From NCBI RefSeq assembly GCF_039543205.1, contig NZ_BAABJH010000006.1, positions 310,001 through 374,000 of the forward strand: a stretch of 64,000 bases of DNA, in the 5' to 3' direction. Shown piece by piece: positions 16,973 to 25,152 of the stretch; within the stretch, counting starts at the first letter, position 1; every line of letters begins with the position of its first letter. The translations under genes were made by a program, and so were the position numbers. The stretch is from Flaviramulus_B aquimarinus. GTDB taxonomy: Bacteria > Bacteroidota > Bacteroidia > Flavobacteriales > Flavobacteriaceae. The notes under the pieces are model-generated. The model saw nothing but the letters and a program-made list of their open reading frames with translations. It was not told the origin of the DNA and did no database searches.

Positions 16973-17467
16973 TCAATGTTTTATTAAAAGTGTTCCTATT
17001 AGAAAGAGAAATGCACTTATTGAACTCATAGTTCTAATTAAGTGCAAACGATTCCACTTAACTTCAAAAGTGTTTCTCAATGTTTGTAAGTCTTCGCTGC
17101 TTGCAGAAATTAAATCTGTTTTATCTAGAATATCATTGAGCGGCACATTTCCTAAAATGGTTACTAATACAACTCCTAAGAAGTAAATTACTGTTGCGAA
17201 TATTAATAACCAGATTAATGAACTAGGTGCATTTTTAAAGACATACAAATTGATTAACCCTAGAACGGATGGACCAAAAAAGACAATAAAAAAAGAGGAG
17301 TTTAATATGGTTCTATTCATTTCTTGAAAGGCACTTAAATACCCATAGTTATCTAAATTTCCAATGCCTGTTGTAATCGTGTTAGACCACGTAAAACATA
17401 AACCTGCTGATAACCCGGTTAATAGTATAAGTGCAATAATTAATGTGTTTTGAAAATTGATATCCAT
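16973..17467 (-). CDS. DUF1772 family membrane protein
   Basis: A 164-residue protein with four hydrophobic helices. The pattern LTGLSAGLCFTWSN near the N-terminus, FQEMNRTILNSSFF, LGNVPLNDIL, and W-N-R-L-H-L-I-R-T before the last helix fits DUF1772 (anthrone-oxygenase-like) proteins, small membrane proteins often beside oxidoreductases. It lies 3 bp after the preceding membrane-protein gene, so the two are probably co-translated. Confidence 0.8.
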   Translation of the reverse strand: MDINFQNTLIIALILLTGLSAGLCFTWSNTITTGIGNLDNYGYLSAFQEMNRTILNSSFFIVFFGPSVLGLINLYVFKNAPSSLIWLLIFATVIYFLGVVLVTILGNVPLNDILDKTDLISASSEDLQTLRNTFEVKWNRLHLIRTMSSISAFLFLIGTLLIKH

Positions 17468-17470
17468 AAT

Positions 17471-17872
17471 TTATTGTTTTACTGTTGCGTTTTTGGGATA
17501 TACGCGTGTATACCAATAAAGTGCTGCTACTGCTAGAAATTCGAAAGCTATAATCCAGAAGTTTAAATCTGTAAAAAAGCTATAGTGGTTTCCTCCATTA
17601 GGAATTATAAAAAATGGAACTGTAATTAGTGCATCTAGTGCACTTGCAGTTAATAATAGTGTCTGACCAACTTTTAATCCATGGGTTTTTTTGTCTTTTT
17701 TATAATAAAAATGACAGCCAAACCAAACCAACGGCATTACTACTATAAATAATACGACGTTTGCTTGTGTATCAGCATTTTCTAAAATGAATACTGAGTA
17801 AGACATTAAATAAAATAGTATGCCGATAATCCAAATGGCTATACCTAATAAAATGGCGTGTTTAAGTTTCAT
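17471..17872 (-). CDS. Small four-helix membrane protein (DUF5367-like)
   Basis: A 133-residue protein with four predicted membrane helices (about residues 5-25, 38-55, 68-88, 103-122) and a short basic tail. It resembles the DUF5367 family by length and the VMPLVWFGCHFYYKK region, but this assignment is tentative. First gene of the operon running down to 14924; TAGTTTTG on the minus strand (17898-17905) about 25 bp upstream could be its -7 box. Confidence 0.65.
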   Translation of the reverse strand: MKLKHAILLGIAIWIIGILFYLMSYSVFILENADTQANVVLFIVVMPLVWFGCHFYYKKDKKTHGLKVGQTLLLTASALDALITVPFFIIPNGGNHYSFFTDLNFWIIAFEFLAVAALYWYTRVYPKNATVKQ

Positions 17873-18269
17873 ATCTAATTGATTTTAAATTATGATACAA
17901 AACTACCGTGAAGATGAAAGGTTGATTTGTTATAAATGGATAAAAATTTGTTCTAAAAGGAGTTACGGTAATTCTATTATAATTTTAATATAAGTTCGAC
18001 ATAATATTATTTTTAATTATTTAATAGTCAACACTCTAATGTATACTATAAAAGTCTATATATCTTTAGGAACACTATTGCGTTTTAATATATTTTGATT
18101 AAAACACCCAAACCAAGTTTGTGATAAGAAATCTTATTATTTTTGAGATTTCTCGTCGCTCGTTCCTCGTTCTGTCGAAATGATAACAAATTGATTTTTA
18201 AATTTTTAAATCCTATTAAAGCTCTGGAGTTTATATGAGAATCATGTAAATTTTAAAATAGAAAGGATA
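17873..18269. other. Intergenic region between AraC gene and its probable operon
   Basis: AT-rich and without a gene. It holds the promoter region of the minus-strand operon (17898-17905 candidate -7 box) and one copy of the flavobacterial interspersed repeat (18145-18186). No hairpin terminator was recognised after the AraC gene. Confidence 0.6.
18145..18186. repeat. Flavobacterial interspersed repeat (TCATTTCGAC type)
   Basis: GAGATTTCTCGTCGCTCG followed by TTCCTCGTTCTGTCGAAATG. The reverse complement has the TCATTTCGACAGAACGAGG form that occurs widely between genes in this bacterial class. A shorter copy lies at 814-836. Its higher GC content stands out from its surroundings. Confidence 0.6.
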
Positions 18270-19124
18270 TTACTTAATCTGACTAGGACGATAGCCAAAT
18301 TTTTTTTCGAAAGCATTAGAAAACGAACTCAAACTGTCGTAACCAACGTGCCAAGCCGCTTCCTGAACTGTAGATTCTTGTTTACTAATCATTTTATGAG
18401 CTAATGTAAGACGTTCATTTTGAAGATATTTAAATACTGGAACGCCAAAAAAGGCTTTAAATTCTTTTTTCAACTTAAAGGTATTTAGCCCTATTTCTTT
18501 GGAAATTTCATTTAAAGATGGTGGATTATCAATGTTCTCTAATAAAATATCTCTAGCTTGATTCAGTTTTTCACGTTCGGAAGTATTTATTTTTTCAATT
18601 TTCGAAGCTGCTAATTGTCCAAAAAAATGTGAAAGCAATGTTGTTATTTGACTTCTGAAAAACATCATTTTTGTTTTTCCTGTATATTTAATGTTAAAGA
18701 GGGAATCCACAATTGATTGCATTTCTGGAGTCATTATAAAGCTTGGTCCTTCGACGTAATGATCTTTAGGATTTACTAATTGGTTGAGCATTTCGCCAAA
18801 CAAATCACCTTCTTCATTTGGAAGTTTTTCGATTGATTTAATAGTAGTTGCAATTACTAAGCATTCTAATGGTTTTGAGACGGAAACAGTATGCACAAAT
18901 TCTACTTTTTCATCTGCATAAAACGAAAGTGCTAAACCTTTAGTATAATTAAACTGTTTTTGTTTGTCGATATATTTGACAGCTAAATCAACATTTCCAG
19001 ACCCATAAAATGCTACTGCAATTATAGGCTCATCAAAAAAACAAGAGTCTATTGTTGGCTCATTTACTTTGGCTTCTTCAACCAAAATGGTAAAATCGTT
19101 TATGTCTATAATATCTCTAGTCAT
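18270..19124 (-). CDS. AraC-family transcriptional regulator
   Basis: A 284-residue regulator: an N-terminal domain of unknown ligand (about 1-180) and a C-terminal AraC double helix-turn-helix (about 188-284) with PSLNEISKEIGLNTFKLKK, FKYLQNERLTLAHKMI and the family signature GYDSLSSFSNAFEKKFGYRP. It lies upstream of, and in the same direction as, the six-gene operon at 14924-17872, the probable target. The inducer is unknown. Confidence 0.92.
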   Translation of the reverse strand: MTRDIIDINDFTILVEEAKVNEPTIDSCFFDEPIIAVAFYGSGNVDLAVKYIDKQKQFNYTKGLALSFYADEKVEFVHTVSVSKPLECLVIATTIKSIEKLPNEEGDLFGEMLNQLVNPKDHYVEGPSFIMTPEMQSIVDSLFNIKYTGKTKMMFFRSQITTLLSHFFGQLAASKIEKINTSEREKLNQARDILLENIDNPPSLNEISKEIGLNTFKLKKEFKAFFGVPVFKYLQNERLTLAHKMISKQESTVQEAAWHVGYDSLSSFSNAFEKKFGYRPSQIK

Positions 19125-19189
19125 ATTAACAATATCAAATTTACAAAAATTTTGACTTTTGTGTTTTCTGTAAAATTAAATCATTACTT

Positions 19190-19258
19190 ATACATTATGC
19201 TTCCCTTCTATACCATCGCATAAAAGTGTTCCATTAAGATAGTAAAGAAACTTTTGGA
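19190..19258. repeat. Dispersed intergenic repeat, copy C
   Basis: Closest to copy A at 8152-8223: both have ATACATTATGC, TCGCATAAAA, GTGTTCCATTAA and AAACTTTTG in order. It lies just upstream of the AraC gene. Confidence 0.65.
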
Positions 19259-19279
19259 AACAAATTTATTGCACAAAAA

Positions 19280-19300
19280 AGCCCAACATAACATTGGGCT
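19280..19300 (-). terminator. Intrinsic terminator of the DUF6503-like gene
   Basis: AGCCCAA and TTGGGCT form a GC-containing stem with a 7-nt loop, 25 bp beyond the stop codon at 19325. The minus-strand transcript then runs into a U-tract (plus-strand ACAAAAAA at 19273-19280). Confidence 0.75.
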
Positions 19301-19324
19301 CTAAAATTCGATTTGCTTTTTATG

Positions 19325-20125
19325 TTAGTTCAACATAAAATCATCTTTTATAAAACCATTGTTAAATTTAATGTCGCTAAATGTATAAGTACCAATAGGA
19401 ATATAATCTCCAGTTTCAGTAGGCATAAACCCTTTTCGTACAGTAGATACTAAAATACCATCTACTATCTCGTATGTTAAAGTCATTTTTAAAATAGGTT
19501 TATTTATACCCCAATCTGGCAATGAAAAAAAGAATTGATCTACTAAATGCGTATTCGGGTTGAAGTATAAGATGTATTCATCATTCTTTTCCTTTTTTGT
19601 AATATTAGGATCATAAATTAGGCTTACTTTATCATAGGTTATGTCCCCTACTTTTTCTGTGCCTAAATATTTGTAGTTTGTACCAGGGTCTTTCAATTTG
19701 TACATCATGGTAAACCAATAGAAATTTACTTTACGTAAAAATACGGTGCCTCCAATGGCTTTTGGATCGGTTATAGCTTTTCCGTCTAATGTTAATGAAG
19801 GTTTACTATCTACATAAGATTGTATGGCAATCCCTTTTTGTCCAGGCAGAACATTTAAATCGTGCTGCTCATAAGTCGCCCAAGAATGTTCACCATGAAA
19901 AATATGACGTTCGGTAGACACATCTTTTCCTTTGTCAAAATTGTCATAAACATAATGAAATTGGACATCTTTTTTAGCTGCCAATGTTTGGTAACCGCCA
20001 TTTACGGCTACTAAAGCATCCAATAATACGGCAGATTTTGAATCTGTATTTTGAGCGCTAACTGAATGGATGTATAACACTGCAACTAAAAGACTAGTTA
20101 GGGTATTTCTAATTTGTAATTTCAC
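19325..20125 (-). CDS. Exported DUF6503-like protein
   Basis: A 266-residue protein with a clear Sec signal peptide (about residues 1-24, cleavage after VSAQ or SAQN). The mature part is beta-rich and contains GGYQTLAAKKDVQFHYVY near the start and DEYILYFNPNTHLVDQF later, resembling the DUF6503 family, which has a lipoprotein-carrier-like half-barrel. A periplasmic location is likely. Function unknown. It is monocistronic with its own terminator. Confidence 0.7.
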   Translation of the reverse strand: MKLQIRNTLTSLLVAVLYIHSVSAQNTDSKSAVLLDALVAVNGGYQTLAAKKDVQFHYVYDNFDKGKDVSTERHIFHGEHSWATYEQHDLNVLPGQKGIAIQSYVDSKPSLTLDGKAITDPKAIGGTVFLRKVNFYWFTMMYKLKDPGTNYKYLGTEKVGDITYDKVSLIYDPNITKKEKNDEYILYFNPNTHLVDQFFFSLPDWGINKPILKMTLTYEIVDGILVSTVRKGFMPTETGDYIPIGTYTFSDIKFNNGFIKDDFMLN

Positions 20126-20276
20126 GTTAATAAGGTTTAGAGTTAAATATTAATTGTATTTACCGTTTTCCAGTCGATAATAAAATCAATAACTTACAAC
20201 TTATAACGTTTTAAATATAAAATTTTTATGAATTCGAATTAATTTTAATTGTTAAAAATGTTATAGTAATATGAGC

Positions 20277-20882
20277 TTATTTATAATTAACTATATTTTG
20301 GTCAAGCACAATATCCCTGGTGGCCACAAACATGCCTTCTTTTTTATCTAATTTTAAAATGTTATCTATACCTTTCTTTTTTAATTTTTTACGACAGGAC
20401 TTGGTTAATGATGGATCATCATCAAAAAGGAATGAATACATGTTATACTCAGCTTTTCCTGGTTCTTTAATAACAGGATGAATTGTTTTAAACTCACCCC
20501 TACCATAATATTTACCAGGCATAAAAGTGTAGAATGTATATGTTCCGTCCGCATCTGTTTTTATCCAACCTCTATTGTGGACATAACGTTTTTCATCATT
20601 AACTTTCATTTCATAATCACCATTTTCATCTGATTGATAAATGAAAAGAATAACATCTTTAGCTGGTGTTATACCATCTGCAAGGAAAATGGTTCCAGTA
20701 ATTTTTAATTTAGCTGACTGTGTTTCAAAATCAGGAATAGTATCCGTGTTGTTTAACTCACTCTCAGAATAGTCATAAATAGGATTACGCTTCATATAAT
20801 CTGAAAGTTCTTGTTGAGCATTAAGCTTACAATAGGTGCTTGTAAAAAAGACAAGACAAAATAGGTATAATAGATTTTTCAT
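20277..20882 (-). CDS. Intradiol-dioxygenase-like exported protein
   Basis: A 201-residue protein with a signal peptide (about 1-22, ending KLNAQ). The body has the transthyretin-like intradiol dioxygenase fold pattern: KITGTIFLADGITPAKDVILFIYQ, RGWIKTDADGTYTFYT, MPGKYYG, IHPVIKEPG and FLFDDDP. In intradiol enzymes iron is held by two Tyr and an H-x-H pair; here the pair reads T-I-H, so the first His is missing. The family assignment is good; catalysis is doubtful. Confidence 0.72.
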   Translation of the reverse strand: MKNLLYLFCLVFFTSTYCKLNAQQELSDYMKRNPIYDYSESELNNTDTIPDFETQSAKLKITGTIFLADGITPAKDVILFIYQSDENGDYEMKVNDEKRYVHNRGWIKTDADGTYTFYTFMPGKYYGRGEFKTIHPVIKEPGKAEYNMYSFLFDDDPSLTKSCRKKLKKKGIDNILKLDKKEGMFVATRDIVLDQNIVNYK

Positions 20883-21282
20883 GGGTAAATATTTGTAATT
20901 ACTTCAAAATTAAATGATTAAATATAAATAAAACAAAAAACCTTATGAACGAATAAATTTTACGATGAATAGATTAACGGTTATATGAACGTTTAAATTT
21001 ATCGATGAAATGAAACAAGTCATCACCAAAATACCAAATTATGGGTATTTTAATATTTTAAATGCTTGCCTATATTTGATAATTAAATGTTTTAAATAAA
21101 ACTTAACTTATATCAACTGATTAATAGGTTAATAGGACGATTTTTTTTTGTTATGGTCTATTATATTTCCATCTTTATTTAAATCCTATTTCACATGTAA
21201 ATTAGTTGTATTGTTTTACAATTAAGTAGGAAAAAAGATTTAAATTTGCCTTTCTCAAAAAAAGCCTTAACAAAATCAAACG
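20883..21282. other. Divergent intergenic region with a 40-bp-spaced direct repeat
   Basis: Separates the dioxygenase-like gene (minus) from the HAD gene (plus). It holds two copies of an element about 26 bp long (20944-20969 and 20984-21009) and a candidate -7 box TAAATTTG (21241-21248) upstream of the HAD gene. Nothing else was recognised. Confidence 0.55.
20944..21009 (+). repeat. Two direct repeats with 40-bp period
   Basis: TATGAACGAATAAATTTTAC plus GATGAA, and TATGAACGTTTAAATTTATC plus GATGAA, start exactly 40 bp apart, about four helical turns. They share TATGAACG, TAAATTT (offset unchanged) and CGATGAA. They lie about 60 bp upstream of the dioxygenase-like gene. Confidence 0.5.
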
Positions 21283-23376
21283 ATGAGAAAAGAGCTTACA
21301 AATACTGTATTACATGATTCAAACATAAAATACATCTTTACAGACTATTTTGATACAATAGTCCATAGAAAAGTACATCCAAACTACACCTTACGCCTTT
21401 GGGCAAAACACATGATTCAACAATTGGCATTGCCAATGACTATAGATACGCTTTATTTTACACGTAATGAAGCTACTGGTTATATAACAAGCAAAACAAA
21501 ATTAAACGCCAGTGAAGTACCGTATAAGCAACTTTTAGGCGAAATATATAGAAGATTAAAAAACAATAACTTACAAGGTTCAAGTAAAGGGCTTGAGTAC
21601 TTTGTAAATATTAGCGAAGCTGCAGAATATAAAGCCGAGGTATCTGTTCAGTTTTTAAATACGGAGACTGTTGAGGCGCTTAAACACCTTAAATCTAAAG
21701 GGTGTAAAATCTATTGCGTATCAGATTTTTATACTTCTGAGTCATTAATTAAACAATTAATCTGTGCTCATGGACTCAGAAATCTATTTGAGGATGTCTT
21801 TGTTTCATCAGAAAGAGGTTGTAGCAAGCATGTTGGTGGTATGTATGATTATTTGATAACATATTTAAACATTGAGCCTAATCAAATTTTAATGATAGGC
21901 GATAATTATAGAAGCGATATTACAAATGCTCAAAAGGCAGGTATTAAAGGTATTTACATTCCAAATAAGCATCAAAAAAGAATTCAAAAAAAATTACTTT
22001 TTGGAAATGATTATAGTGATTACAATAAAATCATAAATCAAATTTATAAAAAATGTAATCATAGAAAAGCACCGCCATACAGTGACTATATCATTTTCTT
22101 TGCTTTTTTTACAGAAAAACTTTATGCGATTTGTATAAAGAAAGATATAAAAGATTTGTTTTTTTTAGCAAGAGAAGGCTTGTTTTTAAAACGTCTTTTT
22201 GACCATTACCAAGACGTAAATGGCTTAAAAAACAACCATCACATTAATACGCACTATCTGAAAATGTCGCGTCAGGCAGCATTGCAAATTGATCTAAAAC
22301 AATTAGAGGAAGAAAACTTCAACTATTTTAGAGAATACCATAAAAATTTATCTGTTGAAGGTTTTTTAAATAATTTTTGCTTTAGCGATTATGATTGCAA
22401 AAACCTCATTAATTCATTAGGTCTTAATGAAAGTGGTAAGAAACTGATTAAAAACTTTTTTGACTCTAATACATATAAACACCTAGTATCTAATCCAGAC
22501 TTTAAAGCTATATACGAAGCTAATAGGATCGCTCAAAAAAAAGCATTTAATAGTTATATAAAGTCATTTAATGTTCCATTTGAAAATCAGGGTATTAATT
22601 TGATTGATATTGGATGGAATGGCACCATGCAAGATAAATTATTTGAATATTTTGAAAATAAAGTCCCTGTTTACGGATATTATTTGGGATTAAAGGATTT
22701 ACGACCTTCTATTGAATTTACGGACTTAAAAACTGGGAGATGGGGCTTGAATTTTGAAACAAACCCGTATACGGGATATTCGGATCATTTAATGATGGCT
22801 AACACAGAACTGTATGAACAATTAGCTCAAGCTCCTCACGGTAGTACTTTAGGATATCAAAATAATCCAAATCAATATGCTGTTGAATACCATGAATCTC
22901 ATGAAAAACAAGTCTATGAGGATTATATTAAAGATACGCAGGATTTCATGTTTAATATGTTTAAGGAGTATTGTGAATCTACAAATACCATATGCTATGA
23001 CCCTTACATGGCAAAAAATGTAACAGCACATTATGCGCTTAAAATAGGAACTATTATTCCTAAACGTAAACTAAATAGGGTAATTGATTTATCAAAAGGC
23101 TTTTTTAGTAATGTTGGAAATAATGAAGTTGGTGAAGACTGTTATAAGATGAGTGTTAGAGAAGGATTAAAACACCAAATTCCTATTTTAAAAAACTATT
23201 TAACATCACCAGAAAAAATGGTGAAATATATCATGCGTTCAAAATTAAGATTATATAAGAAAAACAAGTTGTTTTACATGCCTACACTTCCTGTATATTA
23301 TTATATATGTCTTGTTCGATATGCCAAGAAACTAATTAGGAAAAAACTGTATTTAAAGTATGCACATTTTAAGTAA
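21283..23376 (+). CDS. Large HAD-superfamily protein (COG5610-like)
   Basis: A 697-residue cytosolic protein. Residues about 15-235 form a HAD domain: motif I TDYFDTI (D21 nucleophile, with Phe instead of the second Asp), motif II IYCVSDFYTS and motif IV GDNYRSDITNA. The remaining 460 residues form a conserved C-terminal region (LIDIGWNGTMQDKLF, then YGYYLGL) found with this HAD type in proteins encoded near polysaccharide and glycosyltransferase genes. No glycosyltransferase lies nearby here. A phosphatase or sugar-transfer role is possible but unproven. Confidence 0.75.
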   Translation: MRKELTNTVLHDSNIKYIFTDYFDTIVHRKVHPNYTLRLWAKHMIQQLALPMTIDTLYFTRNEATGYITSKTKLNASEVPYKQLLGEIYRRLKNNNLQGSSKGLEYFVNISEAAEYKAEVSVQFLNTETVEALKHLKSKGCKIYCVSDFYTSESLIKQLICAHGLRNLFEDVFVSSERGCSKHVGGMYDYLITYLNIEPNQILMIGDNYRSDITNAQKAGIKGIYIPNKHQKRIQKKLLFGNDYSDYNKIINQIYKKCNHRKAPPYSDYIIFFAFFTEKLYAICIKKDIKDLFFLAREGLFLKRLFDHYQDVNGLKNNHHINTHYLKMSRQAALQIDLKQLEEENFNYFREYHKNLSVEGFLNNFCFSDYDCKNLINSLGLNESGKKLIKNFFDSNTYKHLVSNPDFKAIYEANRIAQKKAFNSYIKSFNVPFENQGINLIDIGWNGTMQDKLFEYFENKVPVYGYYLGLKDLRPSIEFTDLKTGRWGLNFETNPYTGYSDHLMMANTELYEQLAQAPHGSTLGYQNNPNQYAVEYHESHEKQVYEDYIKDTQDFMFNMFKEYCESTNTICYDPYMAKNVTAHYALKIGTIIPKRKLNRVIDLSKGFFSNVGNNEVGEDCYKMSVREGLKHQIPILKNYLTSPEKMVKYIMRSKLRLYKKNKLFYMPTLPVYYYICLVRYAKKLIRKKLYLKYAHFK

Positions 23377-23452
23377 TTAACGGTATAGACTAGCTTATAG
23401 AATCTCATTTATCTTACTAATCCGTCAACAGTTTTTTATTACCCAATATCAC

Positions 23453-24832
23453 TTACATGTTTTTTAACTCTGTTACTAAATCTGTTAGTGCCGCTTTAGC
23501 ATCACCAAAAAGCATGGATGTTTTAGAGTTATAGAATAATTCATTTTGAATACCAGCATACCCAGCATTCATACTTCGCTTATTTACGACAATGTGCTTG
23601 GCATTTTCAACATCTAAAATTGGCATCCCATAAATAGGACTTGCAGGATCGTTATGCGCCGCTGGGTTTACAACATCGTTGGCCCCAACGACTAAAACAA
23701 CATCTGTATTATTAAACTGTGGGTTAATATCGTCCATTTCAACTAACAGACTATAATCTACGTTAGATTCTGCTAACAGCACGTTCATATGTCCTGGCAT
23801 TCTACCAGCAACGGGGTGGATAGCATACTTTACATTCACACCTTTATCAGCAAGTATTTCTTCTAATTCATGAATTACATGCTGCGCTTGAGCTACAGCT
23901 AAGCCATAACCAGGAACGATAATAACATTTGAGGCATAGTTCATCATAATAGCAGCATCACTTGCATTTGTACTTTTAATAGTTCCTAATGTTTTATTTG
24001 CTCCAGGAACATCATTTGTTGCCGTAAAAGAACCAAAAATAACAGAACCTAATGTTCTATTCATAGCTTTACACATAGCAACTGTTAGTATAATACCAGC
24101 AGATCCAACTAATATACCACCAACAAGCATAACCATATTATCATATAATATACCTGTAATTGCTGCTGCTATACCTGTTAATGAGTTTAATAATGAAATA
24201 ACTACAGGCATATCTGCCCCACCAATGGGCAAAACAAAAAGAATTCCATAAACTAAACCTCCTGCTAATAATGTATAAAGTAGCAGCGGATTAAATCCTC
24301 CAATAGCAAGCATATAAGCTGCTAGTGCAACAACGCCAATAAAGACCAGATTATTAACAATATTGTATTGTGGAATTTTAACGACACTTTTTAATGACCC
24401 GTTAAGTTTCCCCCAGGCTATTAAACTACCAGAAAACGTAATAGCTCCTATTATTATACCAGACACAATGGTAGTGGCTTGCATGGTGCTGTCTACATTT
24501 TTGCTAAACTCTACTACGCCAATAAGGGTTGCACTAGCACCACCAAAACCGTTAAATAACGATACCAACTCAGGCATTTTAGTCATTTCTACTTTTACTG
24601 CAATTAACCAACCTATTATTGAGCCTATCAATATGGCAGCTCCTATCAATATATAGATGATTGTTGGTACTTTTAAATCATGAATAAAAATAGTTCCTAT
24701 AATAGCGAGTCCCATTCCAGCTGCAGCAATTAAATTTCCTTTTTTTGCCGTTTCTGGATGGCCCAATTTATTTAAACCTACAATAAACGTTACGGTAGCT
24801 ATTAGATATATAACACTTAATAAAACACTCAT
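23453..24832 (-). CDS. pntB: NAD(P) transhydrogenase subunit beta
   Basis: A 459-residue inner-membrane subunit. The first 260 residues or so contain about eight to nine helices (proton channel), and the C-terminal domain III binds NADP(H), with VIIVPGYGLAVAQAQH, HPVAGRMPGHMNVLLAE, VVLVVGANDVVNPAA and KRSMNAGYAGIQNELF. With the two alpha polypeptides encoded upstream it forms the proton-translocating transhydrogenase that makes NADPH from NADH. Its ATG shares a base with the stop of the alpha-2 gene, indicating coupled translation. Confidence 0.97.
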   Translation of the reverse strand: MSVLLSVIYLIATVTFIVGLNKLGHPETAKKGNLIAAAGMGLAIIGTIFIHDLKVPTIIYILIGAAILIGSIIGWLIAVKVEMTKMPELVSLFNGFGGASATLIGVVEFSKNVDSTMQATTIVSGIIIGAITFSGSLIAWGKLNGSLKSVVKIPQYNIVNNLVFIGVVALAAYMLAIGGFNPLLLYTLLAGGLVYGILFVLPIGGADMPVVISLLNSLTGIAAAITGILYDNMVMLVGGILVGSAGIILTVAMCKAMNRTLGSVIFGSFTATNDVPGANKTLGTIKSTNASDAAIMMNYASNVIIVPGYGLAVAQAQHVIHELEEILADKGVNVKYAIHPVAGRMPGHMNVLLAESNVDYSLLVEMDDINPQFNNTDVVLVVGANDVVNPAAHNDPASPIYGMPILDVENAKHIVVNKRSMNAGYAGIQNELFYNSKTSMLFGDAKAALTDLVTELKNM

Positions 24833-25140
24833 TATTTTTTCTTTTTAAACATTTGTAACATTCTGTGAGTCACTGCAAAACCACCAACCACATTTAAAAT
24901 TCCTAATACTACAGCTAAAAAACCTAAAGTCAGAGCTAAATAGTCATTTGGGTCTGAATGTAGCATCACTAAAATGGCACCTACAATAACAACACCGCTT
25001 AAGGCATTGGCACCAGACATTAAAGGAGTATGCAATACAGCAGGAATACTTTTAATCACTTCTACACCTACAAAAATGGCCAGGATAAGAATATATGTGA
25101 TTTGTATATTATCTCGAATAAATTCTATTAATTGATTCAT
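24832..25140 (-). CDS. pntA2: NAD(P) transhydrogenase alpha-2 (membrane) subunit
   Basis: A 102-residue membrane subunit with three hydrophobic helices, including VIKSIPAVLHTPLMSGANALSG, the strongly conserved segment of domain II of PntA. In this organism the alpha subunit is split into a soluble NAD-binding part (next gene upstream) and this membrane part. It lies between alpha-1 and pntB with minimal spacing. Confidence 0.95.
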   Translation of the reverse strand: MNQLIEFIRDNIQITYILILAIFVGVEVIKSIPAVLHTPLMSGANALSGVVIVGAILVMLHSDPNDYLALTLGFLAVVLGILNVVGGFAVTHRMLQMFKKKK

Positions 25141-25152
25141 AATGTGGATTGT

